Source: an uncultured Clostridia bacterium (GTDB lineage: Bacteria; Bacillota; Clostridia; Oscillospirales; Acutalibacteraceae). From it: a stretch of 42,896 nucleotides of DNA. A model generated the notes under the pieces. That model was given only the letters and a program-made list of their open reading frames with translations, was not told the DNA's origin and searched no databases. The first letter of the stretch is position 1. Every line of letters starts with the position of its first letter. The DNA lies in contig CANQVS010000019.1 in NCBI GenBank assembly GCA_947627345.1, positions 1-42,896 of the forward strand, read 5' to 3'. The position numbers were made by a program, and so were the translations under genes. Of the stretch, positions 16,719 through 25,139 are shown piece after piece.

Positions 16719-17038
16719 CTCATTCCGATTTATGTAGTCCTTATAGTATTCTACATCATTTTTATTATATAATCTATAGTCAAATTTGTTAAAGATACGT
16801 GTCTTTACCTCGTATTTTTATTAATTTGTGTTGATAAGCGCGAACTTTAGCGAATTTAAAAACATAAAGTTAAATTTGTTAAAGGTCGTTTAAATGGTTT
16901 ATAAAATTCAAGAATTTTTAATTATAATTGAGTTTAAAGATAAACTTTTAGATATAGTTTTAATTAAAATATTTATTTAACTTTAACAAAATTTCCATAA
17001 TGTTTCAGCATATAAAACAATAATTTATTTTAAAAATA
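16719..17038. other. AT-rich divergent intergenic region
   Basis: About 320 bp between corA and the FlaA1/CapD-like gene. No coding region is seen. A 13-mer AAATTTGTTAAAG occurs twice directly (16782-16794, 16872-16884) and a near copy occurs inverted (16981-16994). A weak minus-strand promoter (TTTAAC-18-TATAAT) near 16765-16795 may drive corA. Confidence 0.4.
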
Positions 17039-17067
17039 TTGACTTTTCTATGCTTTTTACTTATAAT
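17039..17067 (+). promoter_or_regulatory. Sigma-A promoter for the FlaA1/CapD-like gene
   Basis: TTGACT (17039-17044), a 17-bp spacer and a perfect TATAAT (17062-17067). Predicted start at about 17074, giving a 47-nt leader. Confidence 0.8.
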
Positions 17068-17120
17068 TATGTGGTAAAATCGATTTACTACGGACTGTTA
17101 TTTCTAGAGGGGTTTGGCGT

Positions 17121-18986
17121 ATGGGAAAATTTACAAGACGAAAGGTTGTCTTGGCTCTCGCCGATGTGTTTTTTATCATTGTCGGCACACTGATAACAAA
17201 TTATATATTCAGCCAGTTTCTCCCAAACTACTCAATCGGCTACAGAGGTATAATATATATATCCGTAATTGACGCTATACTGTGCTTTTTGGTGCAGTAT
17301 TCTATCGGCTCATATTCTAAGATGTGGCGGTATTTTGAGGTTAAGGATTACTTTTTCTGCGCCTTGGGAATGTTTGCCGGACAGTTCTTATCCCTTATGA
17401 TTTTTTATGTCCTTAATAAGGATGTTTCAAAGCTTTTCTTCCTGATAAATTATATAATTATAACAATTGCCGTGCTTGCGTTCAGGTTGGTTTTTAAAAG
17501 AACATTTTTAGTCCTCACAAACGCGGGCAAATATTCTGAAAACCAAAGAACTCTTATTGTCGGCGCAGGTAACGCGGCGGCAATGATACTTACTGAGATT
17601 GAAAGCGCGAAATTTGACCCCGAAAATCCCTCAAGAAATATAGAGCCTGTTGCTCTTGTTGATGATGACCCGGGTAAAATTCACACAAAAGTCCACGGAG
17701 TGCGAGTGTTCGGTTCAACGAACGATATTCCCGCTCTTGCCCAATCATTAAAAATAGACCAGATTATATTCGCGATTCCGTCCTGCGATGAGAGTGACCG
17801 CCACCGCATTTTGGATATATGCTCTAAAACTAAATGCAAAATCAAGGTTATACCGTATCTCGGAAATCTTCTATTTGATGATGAGCATACTCAGCTTATT
17901 TCGCAGGCGGCGGATATTAAAATTGAGGATTTGCTCGGAAGAGAGCCTATAGCTTTTGATAAAAGCGAGATAAAAAAATATATCAAAGGAAAGGTATGTA
18001 TGGTTACAGGCGGAGGCGGTTCAATCGGCTCCGAGCTTGTGCGTCAAATTGCGAAATACAGTCCAAAACAGATTATTATAATTGATATATACGAGAATAA
18101 CGCCTACGATGTTCAGCAGGAAATGCTTATGGAGTATGGCGATTCCATAAATTTTGTAACTCTTATTTCATCGGTTCGCGACTACGATAAAATGGAGAAA
18201 ATTTTTAAACAGTACCGTCCGAATCTTGTTTTCCACGCAGCGGCTCATAAGCACGTTCCTCTTATGGAGGTAGTTCCAGAGGAGGCAGTAAAGAACAACA
18301 TCTTCGGTACGTTTAACGTTGCGACGCTCGCGGAATTTTACAAGGCGGACAAGTTTGTTATGATTTCGACCGATAAGGCTGTAAATCCGACAAATGTTAT
18401 GGGATGTACGAAAAGAATTTGCGAGATGATTATTCAGTATAAGGCTCAGCACAGTACCCACACCGAGTTTGTCACAACACGATTCGGAAATGTTCTCGGC
18501 TCGAACGGCTCGGTTATTCCGCTGTTTAGACGTCAGATTGAAAGCGGAAAGCCCGTAACGGTAACCCACCCCGATATTATCAGATATTTTATGACAATTC
18601 CCGAAGCGGTGTCTTTAGTTTTAGAGGCGGGCGCTATGGCGTCAGGCGGAGAAATTTTTGTGCTTGATATGGGTGCTCCCGTTAGAATTGTTACCCTTGC
18701 GGAAAACTTAATCCGTATGTACGGTAAGGTTCCCTATGAGGATGTTGAAATTAAATTCACGGGACTTCGTCCCGGAGAAAAGCTTTTTGAGGAGCTTTTA
18801 ATGGACGAAGAAGGTCTGAAAAAGACGTCGAATAAAAAAATATTTATCGGAAATCAAATTGAAATTGATTCGGAAAAACTTCTTTCCCAACTCGACGAAA
18901 TTGAAAGATATGCGGACAAAAACGACAGCGATAAGGTTGTCGAAAAGCTTGCGGAAATTGTTCCGACATTTCATCATAAAGTTTGA
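17121..18986 (+). CDS. Membrane nucleoside-diphosphate-sugar epimerase/dehydratase (FlaA1/CapD family)
   Basis: 621 aa, the usual length for the long membrane form. Four N-terminal membrane segments (about 8-125), a CoA-binding-like Rossmann domain (TLIVGAGNAAAMIL near 148-160), then an extended SDR catalytic domain with NAD motif GGGGSIGSELV (about 294-304). Its active-site stretch is MISTDKAVNPTNVMGCTKR, where the usual SDR Tyr is replaced by the Met typical of the PglF/CapD inverting 4,6-dehydratase group. It acts on UDP-sugars such as UDP-GlcNAc at the start of surface glycan synthesis. GlmS, which feeds UDP-GlcNAc, follows 57 nt downstream. Good ribosome binding site AGAGGGG. Confidence 0.9.
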   Translation: MGKFTRRKVVLALADVFFIIVGTLITNYIFSQFLPNYSIGYRGIIYISVIDAILCFLVQYSIGSYSKMWRYFEVKDYFFCALGMFAGQFLSLMIFYVLNKDVSKLFFLINYIIITIAVLAFRLVFKRTFLVLTNAGKYSENQRTLIVGAGNAAAMILTEIESAKFDPENPSRNIEPVALVDDDPGKIHTKVHGVRVFGSTNDIPALAQSLKIDQIIFAIPSCDESDRHRILDICSKTKCKIKVIPYLGNLLFDDEHTQLISQAADIKIEDLLGREPIAFDKSEIKKYIKGKVCMVTGGGGSIGSELVRQIAKYSPKQIIIIDIYENNAYDVQQEMLMEYGDSINFVTLISSVRDYDKMEKIFKQYRPNLVFHAAAHKHVPLMEVVPEEAVKNNIFGTFNVATLAEFYKADKFVMISTDKAVNPTNVMGCTKRICEMIIQYKAQHSTHTEFVTTRFGNVLGSNGSVIPLFRRQIESGKPVTVTHPDIIRYFMTIPEAVSLVLEAGAMASGGEIFVLDMGAPVRIVTLAENLIRMYGKVPYEDVEIKFTGLRPGEKLFEELLMDEEGLKKTSNKKIFIGNQIEIDSEKLLSQLDEIERYADKNDSDKVVEKLAEIVPTFHHKV

Positions 18987-19043
18987 GTATAATAATCATA
19001 AAAACGCAGATTAGTTTAATATAATATATTGAAGGTGAAAGGT

Positions 19044-20876
19044 ATGTGTGGAATAGTTGGATATGCAGGACCGCGCGACTGCAGCGAGGTGCTTGTAAGT
19101 ACACTTACAAATCTTGAATACAGAGGATATGACTCCGCGGGAATTGCAGTGTTTGATGAAAAAAATATTATTGAAACAGTAAAATCCGAAGGAAAGCTTG
19201 CTAACCTTAAAAATAAACTTGAAACACTCGGAAAACCCGAAGGTCATATCGGAATAGGTCATACGCGGTGGGCTACTCACGGAGAGCCTTCAGATGTTAA
19301 CTCACATCCCCACAGCGCTCCAAGAGTAACAATTGTGCATAACGGTATTATCGAAAATTATCAGGAGCTTAAGGAGTTTTTAACAGGCAAGGGAAAAACC
19401 TTTATTTCAGAGACAGATACCGAGGTTGTGGCGCAGTTGCTCGATTATTACTATGACGGCGACCCTATCACAACTATAGATAAAGTAATGGGCGAGGTTA
19501 CCGGCTCGTTTGCGCTCGGCATAATGTTTGCGGAATTTCCCGACAGAATTTACGCGGTAAGACGTGAAAGCCCGCTTATTGTCGGAGTTGCTGACGGAGA
19601 AAGCTTTATCGCGTCCGACGTTACAGCGATTTTGCAGTACACAAAGAACTACTATCTTCTTGAACACGATGAGATAGCGACCCTGACGTGCGACAGCGTA
19701 AGCTTTGTTGACAAATACCTTAACCCGATTAAAAAGGAATTAAAGGTTGCGGACTGGGACCGCGAGGCGGCTCAAAAGGCAGGGTATCCGCACTTTATGA
19801 TAAAGGAAATCAACGAACAGCCTACGGCTATAAGTACAACCGTTACCCCGAGAGTTAAGAGAGGGCTTCCGAATTTTGACGAATGCGGTTTAACTCTTGA
19901 TATTTTAAAGGATTTGAAGTCTATAACCGTTGTTGCCTGCGGAACCGCAATGCATGCGGGAATGGTCGGCAAATATGTAATAGAGGATATAGCGAGAGTT
20001 CCAGTAAACGTAGATATTGCGTCCGAGTTCCGCTACAGAAATCCGATTATCGGCGAGGGTGACCTCGTAATTATAATTTCTCAGTCTGGAGAAACCGCAG
20101 ATTCTTTAGCGGCGCTCAGGCTTTCAAAACAGCGCGGGGCAAAGGTTCTCGCGATTGTTAACGCAAAGGGCAGCTCCATAGCGCGCGAGGCAGATATGGT
20201 AATTTACACACTTGCCGGACCTGAAATTGCCGTAGCTTCGACAAAAGCGTATATAACTCAAATTTCGGTTATGTACTTGTTTGCTTTTGAGCTTGCTTTG
20301 GCAAAGGGTACTGTAAGTACCGCGGAATGTAAGCGCTTGACTTCGGCTCTGCAGAGGATGCCCGAGGCAGTTAAGTACGTTATTGAAAGCGTAGACGAAA
20401 TCTGTCAGTATGTAGGCTCAAAGCTTATTACAGCTGACAGCCTACTGTATATCGGACGCGGGCTTGACTATGCGCTTTCAATGGAAGGCTCTTTAAAGCT
20501 GAAAGAGGTTTCATATATTCATTCAGAGTCCTACGCGGCAGGCGAACTTAAACACGGAACAATATCTCTTATTGACGATGAAATGCCTGTAATTGCAGTT
20601 GCGACGCAGTCGGATTTGATTGAAAAGACAATTTCTAATGTTGTTGAGGTTAAGTCAAGAGGCGCAAAGGTGATTTTGGTATGCACTGATTCGTGCGCAA
20701 ATAAAATTAAAGACGGTATAGCTGATTATAAGATTATAATTCCGCATATTGACGAGCTTCTTATGCCTATTACAGCCGTTGTTCCGCTACAGATACTTGC
20801 GTACTATACCTCAGTAAACCGAGGTAATAACCCCGACCAGCCGAGAAATTTGGCTAAGTCGGTAACCGTGGAATAA
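19044..20876 (+). CDS. glmS: Glutamine-fructose-6-phosphate aminotransferase (isomerizing)
   Basis: 610 aa, the normal length. It makes glucosamine-6-phosphate from fructose-6-phosphate and glutamine for cell-wall precursors. The N-terminal glutaminase domain starts MCGIVGYAG with nucleophile Cys2, so the true start is 19044 and not the in-frame ATG at 19029. HTRWATHGEPSDVNSHPH and the C-terminal GRNNPDQPRNLAKSVTVE-like tail are present. Two SIS isomerase domains are seen (VACGTAMHAG, SQSGETADSLAALR, GRGLDYALSMEGSLKLKEVSYIHSE). GAAGGTG lies upstream. The 57-nt gap before it is too short for a glmS ribozyme. Confidence 0.96.
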   Translation: MCGIVGYAGPRDCSEVLVSTLTNLEYRGYDSAGIAVFDEKNIIETVKSEGKLANLKNKLETLGKPEGHIGIGHTRWATHGEPSDVNSHPHSAPRVTIVHNGIIENYQELKEFLTGKGKTFISETDTEVVAQLLDYYYDGDPITTIDKVMGEVTGSFALGIMFAEFPDRIYAVRRESPLIVGVADGESFIASDVTAILQYTKNYYLLEHDEIATLTCDSVSFVDKYLNPIKKELKVADWDREAAQKAGYPHFMIKEINEQPTAISTTVTPRVKRGLPNFDECGLTLDILKDLKSITVVACGTAMHAGMVGKYVIEDIARVPVNVDIASEFRYRNPIIGEGDLVIIISQSGETADSLAALRLSKQRGAKVLAIVNAKGSSIAREADMVIYTLAGPEIAVASTKAYITQISVMYLFAFELALAKGTVSTAECKRLTSALQRMPEAVKYVIESVDEICQYVGSKLITADSLLYIGRGLDYALSMEGSLKLKEVSYIHSESYAAGELKHGTISLIDDEMPVIAVATQSDLIEKTISNVVEVKSRGAKVILVCTDSCANKIKDGIADYKIIIPHIDELLMPITAVVPLQILAYYTSVNRGNNPDQPRNLAKSVTVE

Positions 20877-20887
20877 AAAATGTAATA

Positions 20888-20924
20888 AAGGTCGGACAGA
20901 CAAATCGTCTGTCCGACCCTTTTT
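20888..20924 (+). terminator. Rho-independent terminator of glmS
   Basis: A perfect 12-bp stem GGTCGGACAGAC / GTCTGTCCGACC (20890-20901 / 20907-20918) has a 5-nt loop and CTTTTT. Confidence 0.92.
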
Positions 20925-20946
20925 ATATCTATAATATGTTAAAGTG

Positions 20947-21897
20947 TTAAAACTCCTTGTAAAGAATTTCCTGTATAATAAATTTAGGTCTGTGCTTACT
21001 CTCCAGGTAGATTTTTCCGATGTATTCTCCGACAATTCCGAGCATAAGCAGCTGCATTCCTCCTATTCCCCAAAGCGATACGCTTAGACTTGCCCAGCCG
21101 CTCACGGTATTTCCGAGGAAGAACTGAACTATACAGTAAATCAAGATTATAATGGCGACAATAAATGCGATAATGCCTAAAAACAGCGAGATTCTTAACG
21201 GCTTTACAGAAAAGGACGTTATTCCGTCTAAAGCGAACGCAAGCATTTTTTTAAGCGGATATTTAGACTCTCCCGCCAATCTTTCGTTGCGCTTGTATTC
21301 CACTATAGCGCTCGGATATCCTATTTGCGGAATGATACCGCGCAGGAACACATTGACCTCGCCGAACTCTAAAAGTCCCTCAATTGCCCGCTTGCTCATA
21401 AGTCTGTAGTCGGCGTGATTGTCAACGATGTCCACTCCGAGCGCTCTCATAAATTTATAGAAACCCTGCGCCGTGTTCCTCTTAAATCCCGTGTCTGTGT
21501 CGCGGTTGTTTCTTACTCCGTAAACAATGTCGTTGCCCTCGTAATATTTGTCCACAAATTCGGGGATTTTATCAACATCGTCCTGTAAATCGGCGTCAAG
21601 CGTAATAACCATATCCGCATAATCCTTAGCAACCGTAAGTCCCGCTAAGAGCGCGTTTTGGTGTCCTTTGTTTCTCGATAAATTTATACCTACAAACATA
21701 TCAATACTTGCGTGATATTTTTCAATCAGTTTCCAAGTACTGTCTTTACTTCCGTCGTTTACAAAAGCGATTTTGCTTTCAGGCGCAATTTTTTTGTTTA
21801 TAATCATATCCGCCATAATTTTATAAAGGCGTTTTGAGGTTTCGGGGAGGACTTCTTGCTCATTGTAGCAGGGTATAACAAGCCAAAGATTATCCAT
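20947..21897 (-). CDS. Polyprenyl-phosphate glycosyltransferase, GT2 family (DPM1/GtrB-like)
   Basis: 316 aa. The GT-A domain shows WLVIPCYNEQEVLP, FVNDGSKDSTW (45-55), NLSRNKGHQNALLAGL and the donor/metal motif DADLQDD (101-107). Two C-terminal membrane helices follow (about 228-255 and 268-292, ending GEYIGKIYLESK). The family transfers glucose or another sugar from a nucleotide donor to undecaprenyl phosphate at the inner membrane face, for later glycan decoration. It is last in a three-gene minus-strand operon with the zinc-ribbon protein 14 nt upstream. GGAAGGTG precedes the ATG. Confidence 0.88.
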   Translation of the reverse strand: MDNLWLVIPCYNEQEVLPETSKRLYKIMADMIINKKIAPESKIAFVNDGSKDSTWKLIEKYHASIDMFVGINLSRNKGHQNALLAGLTVAKDYADMVITLDADLQDDVDKIPEFVDKYYEGNDIVYGVRNNRDTDTGFKRNTAQGFYKFMRALGVDIVDNHADYRLMSKRAIEGLLEFGEVNVFLRGIIPQIGYPSAIVEYKRNERLAGESKYPLKKMLAFALDGITSFSVKPLRISLFLGIIAFIVAIIILIYCIVQFFLGNTVSGWASLSVSLWGIGGMQLLMLGIVGEYIGKIYLESKHRPKFIIQEILYKEF

Positions 21898-21911
21898 ATT
21901 TACACCTTCCT

Positions 21912-22331
21912 TTATCTAATCTTCTTTTGAAATTGATTACCGCATTTCGGACAGCGTATAGTGTGTTTGCCCTTTATATTTTTTACTCTAAGCTGTGCCT
22001 TGCAATTCGGGCACTTATAGTAACGGTGGGTTCTGCCGTCCTTAAACCGTCTGTAGGTAAGTTTAAAGAAACCGACGGTATTGGTGAAAATAGGTTTAAA
22101 TACTTCATTTTCACGATTCCTCTGGTAGCAGTTTCTCGACAACATTCTGAAAATAAAGATAATAATCAACGCAAAAGAAATAAGTCTAAAAATCATTCTT
22201 GCTGTAAAGTTAAAAATAAATCTGCCAACGATATTTATAATCAGCGCAATAACGAGTATGCTCATATTAAGCTCGTCAAAACCGTATCGTCCGCGCATAA
22301 ACGCCTGAATTTTATATATAAAATTACGCAT
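21912..22331 (-). CDS. Small membrane protein with C-terminal zinc ribbon
   Basis: 139 aa, not a named family that I recognise. Two hydrophobic segments (about 24-44 and 47-63) are followed by a basic stretch (YRRFKDGRTHRYYKCPNC) and a four-cysteine zinc ribbon CPNCKAQLRV...IRCPKCGNQFQKK at the C-terminus. It resembles the clostridial membrane zinc-ribbon proteins that sit beside envelope genes. It is placed between the LtaS-like gene (59-nt gap) and the glycosyltransferase (14-nt gap), so it probably works with them at the membrane. AGGAG upstream. Confidence 0.7.
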   Translation of the reverse strand: MRNFIYKIQAFMRGRYGFDELNMSILVIALIINIVGRFIFNFTARMIFRLISFALIIIFIFRMLSRNCYQRNRENEVFKPIFTNTVGFFKLTYRRFKDGRTHRYYKCPNCKAQLRVKNIKGKHTIRCPKCGNQFQKKIR

Positions 22332-22390
22332 ACTATCATCTCCTCGCTTATTTTAACATCAGTATATGAGGTTTACAATATACAAAACCC

Positions 22391-23188
22391 TTATTCTGAA
22401 GGAAAAGCGTCAAGTCTTTCCATTGTCAAAATGCCGAACCTTTCCTGAATATGCCTGTCGTCAAATTCTCCGTGATATATATTGTAGCTTGAAGTTTTTA
22501 CATCTGTTTCCTTGCTTATTGAAACCATTGTTAACCCGATAAGCTGTATCAATACCGCAACGAGGACAAGTGAAATTTTTGCGGGAATACGCAGTTTTTG
22601 AAACGGGAAAATTTTATGCCCTATTAAAAGGTTAAATATAAACGGTATTATAATTGCAATCAGATAAAATTTTCTGTCGATTATTGCGTTTGTTATCTGT
22701 TGCACGGTCAAAGCTGAAGTATGTGAAAAGCTGAAAAATCGCTTAAATACACTAAAATAAATAAGCTCGTAAGCATAGAAAACGGTTAAAGTAAATGTGA
22801 AAATATTGCAAAGAACGAGATTAAACTTTCTGCCCGTAAACGTGCATATCAGCGTAAGGGCAAAGGCTATCGGAAGTGAAAAGCAAACGAGGTATAAGAT
22901 ACCGATTGGCTCAAACGTCTCTTGACATCCGAGCCTTAAAGAAATTTCCAGCCAGAGAATCAAGACGGGGAAGAAAAAAACCGTCCAAAAATTACCGCCC
23001 GAATTTCTTTTAATCCTAACGGGCTTGTCCGCTTTGCCGAAACCGTCGCCGTAATCCGTATTTGAACGCGGTTCAGGCTCTTTGGGTTTTACGCTTTTTT
23101 TTGCTTTTGCTCGATTTGCAGGAGCGGTTTTTCCCGAAAAAACGTCATAGTCGGGAAATTGTTCAAACAAATCGTTAATATCGGGCAT
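22391..23188 (-). CDS. LtaS-like membrane domain lacking the sulfatase/transferase half
   Basis: 265 aa. About 75 residues of hydrophilic N-terminus (Lys/Pro/Glu-rich) are followed by five predicted membrane segments. The tail SYNIYHGEFDDRHIQERFGILTMERLDAFPSE resembles the linker that joins the membrane domain to the extracellular alkaline-phosphatase-like domain in LTA-synthase-family proteins (often ...GLLT..RLD). The protein then stops, and only 59 nt separate it from the next gene, so the catalytic domain is absent. Either a truncation or an orphan membrane module. The ATG at 23188 is used because the longer frame to a TTG at 23218 would begin at the predicted transcription start. Confidence 0.55.
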   Translation of the reverse strand: MPDINDLFEQFPDYDVFSGKTAPANRAKAKKSVKPKEPEPRSNTDYGDGFGKADKPVRIKRNSGGNFWTVFFFPVLILWLEISLRLGCQETFEPIGILYLVCFSLPIAFALTLICTFTGRKFNLVLCNIFTFTLTVFYAYELIYFSVFKRFFSFSHTSALTVQQITNAIIDRKFYLIAIIIPFIFNLLIGHKIFPFQKLRIPAKISLVLVAVLIQLIGLTMVSISKETDVKTSSYNIYHGEFDDRHIQERFGILTMERLDAFPSE

Positions 23189-23223
23189 AAACTCATCTCG
23201 CAAGTCATATAAATACAATTATA

Positions 23224-23252
23224 ATTCTAATACACAATTATATTATAATCAA
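23224..23252 (-). promoter_or_regulatory. Sigma-A promoter for the LtaS-like / zinc-ribbon / glycosyltransferase operon
   Basis: On the minus strand TTGATT (23247-23252), a 17-bp spacer and TAGAAT (23224-23229). Predicted start at about 23217. Confidence 0.65.
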
Positions 23253-23321
23253 GTTTAGTTACATATTTGTATTATTTGTTTAGAAAACATTAAAGTATAC
23301 ACGCTCTGATGATGTAACCGC

Positions 23322-23356
23322 GCAAAAATATCGGGAAGACTTGCGCCTTCCCGAAT
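23322..23356 (-). terminator. Rho-independent terminator of the second sigma/anti-sigma operon
   Basis: The stem TCGGGAAG / CTTCCCGA (23331-23338 / 23347-23354) is followed on the minus strand by TATTTTTGC. It lies directly after the stop at 23360. Confidence 0.75.
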
Positions 23357-23359
23357 TTT

Positions 23360-24430
23360 TTAAGATAATTCTCCGTCCGTGGCTGATTCTTCACTTGAAT
23401 TTTCGGTAGAAACGGTTTGTTCCTCTTCGCTTTTAAACAAACTCCAGTTGTAGGGAATATCACTTGTCCCTTGAACCGCGTCAAAAACCTGTTGCATATC
23501 AATTATCTGACTGTTTAAAGCCTCGTCAAGCGTGAGAATTTTACTGTCGCAAACTACATAAAGTCCAAGCTCATAGGGTTGCTGAACCATATTTACATAA
23601 AATGTGTAGTTATCAATTGATTTTTCATATTGCTTGTTTGAATAGGTTGACGGGATGTTAAAGTAAAGCTCATAATTATCTGTAGATTTAAGCCTTGCCA
23701 TTGAAAGAATATCCTGACCTCCGAAATAATCGCGGAAATTTTCGGAGGTTGGGTTTTTATCCATAACATCAATTCCGATATCTCTTTCGCCGTATTCTCC
23801 TATAATCGAAGCAACGGCTGAAAAGTTATCAAAAATTCCTGCCTCATAGGCGTCCGAAAGCGTGTAACTTTCCTTTTTACCGCAAACATAAATTCCGAGT
23901 CCGTAAGGATACTGCCCGCTTGCGGCAGAGAATGTGTAATCGCCGATTATATAATCGCAACTGTAATCGGACGAGTTTTTATTACCCGCGTAGCAGATAT
24001 TGTATCCCTCGGCCTTACCGAGAATATAAAGCCATTCTACCGGGATGCCGCTTTCTTTGAGGCTTTTGATATTATTTTTTATTTTTTGAGCTTTACTTTG
24101 ACGCTTTGGCTGTTCAGTCTTTTTGTTGTCTGCGCTTGAAGAGTGATGCTTAACCTTGGGAGAGGTGCTTTCGGTTTGAGTAACAGGAGGAGTAATTGTT
24201 TCTTCCTGCTTTGGAGAGAAAAGTCCGCCGTTCTGGTTTGCGACCGCAGCAATTGTACCTATCACGGCAAAGGCAAGAATAACAGCTACCGAAATAAGCT
24301 TTGTCGGTTTCAGGGTAATGATTTTCGATTTTTGTTTTTGTGAAGTATGATTGAGTATATCTTCTCTGATTTTATCAAAATCAGGCATTTGCCGGTCGGT
24401 TGCCGATTTAATCAACTTGTCTTCTCTCAT
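23360..24430 (-). CDS. Putative membrane anti-sigma factor with a duplicated exported module
   Basis: 356 aa. Cytoplasmic N-terminus (1-43), one membrane segment (about 44-64, LISVAVILAFAVIGTIAAVA), a Thr/Ser/Lys/Gln-rich linker (70-120), then an exported region. This contains two diverged copies of a module of about 48 residues: 160-207 (YTFSAASGQYPYGLGIYVCGKKESYTLSDAYEAG) and 271-319 (YTFYVNMVQQPYELGLYVVCDSKILTLDEALNSQ). The tail is Ser/Glu-rich. The start overlaps the sigma stop as ATGA, a typical coupled ECF pair. No cysteine/histidine zinc anti-sigma motif is present. Its function as anti-sigma is inferred from gene order and topology. It shares no obvious similarity with the ectodomain at 815-1768. 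Confidence 0.7.
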   Translation of the reverse strand: MREDKLIKSATDRQMPDFDKIREDILNHTSQKQKSKIITLKPTKLISVAVILAFAVIGTIAAVANQNGGLFSPKQEETITPPVTQTESTSPKVKHHSSSADNKKTEQPKRQSKAQKIKNNIKSLKESGIPVEWLYILGKAEGYNICYAGNKNSSDYSCDYIIGDYTFSAASGQYPYGLGIYVCGKKESYTLSDAYEAGIFDNFSAVASIIGEYGERDIGIDVMDKNPTSENFRDYFGGQDILSMARLKSTDNYELYFNIPSTYSNKQYEKSIDNYTFYVNMVQQPYELGLYVVCDSKILTLDEALNSQIIDMQQVFDAVQGTSDIPYNWSLFKSEEEQTVSTENSSEESATDGELS

Positions 24431-24987
24431 ATCACTTCACCCCTTGCTCTGTAGATTTCTCTTATTTCCTGTATTGTTCGATAAAGCTTGTTTTTTATGT
24501 ATGATTCTTTAACCTGCATAAGATTTGCAATATCCGTTATAGACAGCTCAAGTGAAAACCTGAGAAAGAAAATTTTACGGATTTCCTGCGATTTGTCCGC
24601 GATTATATCCTCAATTTCATTTACAAGCTCATTTGTGCATATACTGTCCTCAACATAAGTTTCTTCGGGTTGCAGGTCAAGCGATATTTCGCCGTTATCA
24701 TTAGTTAAAAAAGACAACGACAAATCCGCCTTTACTCTTTGTAAAACGGTATAATGCTTATATATTTTACTTTTTGCAATGTTAATTACGAATGCCTTGT
24801 CGTTTTCGATATAGTCTTCTCCTTTGTTAAGAAGCGTAGTATATAACTCCATATATGTTTCCTGAAGAATATCGTTAACATCTTCCATATTACCGCATTT
24901 AGCCACGATAAAAGCGAGAACTTTCTTATTTGTAGAGTTATAAATTCTATCGAAAACAGACGTGACATTACTGTCACTGTTACCCAT
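24427..24987 (-). CDS. RNA polymerase sigma factor, ECF-like (sigma-70 family)
   Basis: 186 aa from the ATG at 24987. Region 2: VFDRIYNSTNKKVLAFIVAKCGNMEDVNDILQETYMELYTTL. Region 4: IRKIFFLRFSLELSITDIANLMQVKESYIKNKLYRTIQEIREI, with a recognisable helix-turn-helix. GAGGAG (24996-25001) is 8 nt from this ATG but only 2 nt from the in-frame ATG at 24993, so the shorter form is chosen. The stop overlaps the anti-sigma start by 4 nt. A minus-strand TGAAAC at 25032-25037, 45 nt upstream, may be part of an autoregulated promoter. Confidence 0.88.
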   Translation of the reverse strand: MGNSDSNVTSVFDRIYNSTNKKVLAFIVAKCGNMEDVNDILQETYMELYTTLLNKGEDYIENDKAFVINIAKSKIYKHYTVLQRVKADLSLSFLTNDNGEISLDLQPEETYVEDSICTNELVNEIEDIIADKSQEIRKIFFLRFSLELSITDIANLMQVKESYIKNKLYRTIQEIREIYRARGEVI

Positions 24988-25139
24988 CTTCATCTCTCCT
25001 CACTATAGTAGTGTCAAAAAACAGAGAAAAAGTTTCAAAAATTATAAATTTTTATTTTGACTGAAAATGTCAATAATGAGGTAATTGTATTAATGTATAT
25101 AGTATAAGGCTTTTTATAAACAGCAAAAAAGTTAATTTT

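Noticed and set aside
19010..19043. glmS ribozyme upstream of glmS
   Set aside because: Only 57 nt lie between the previous stop and glmS, and no ribozyme core is visible.
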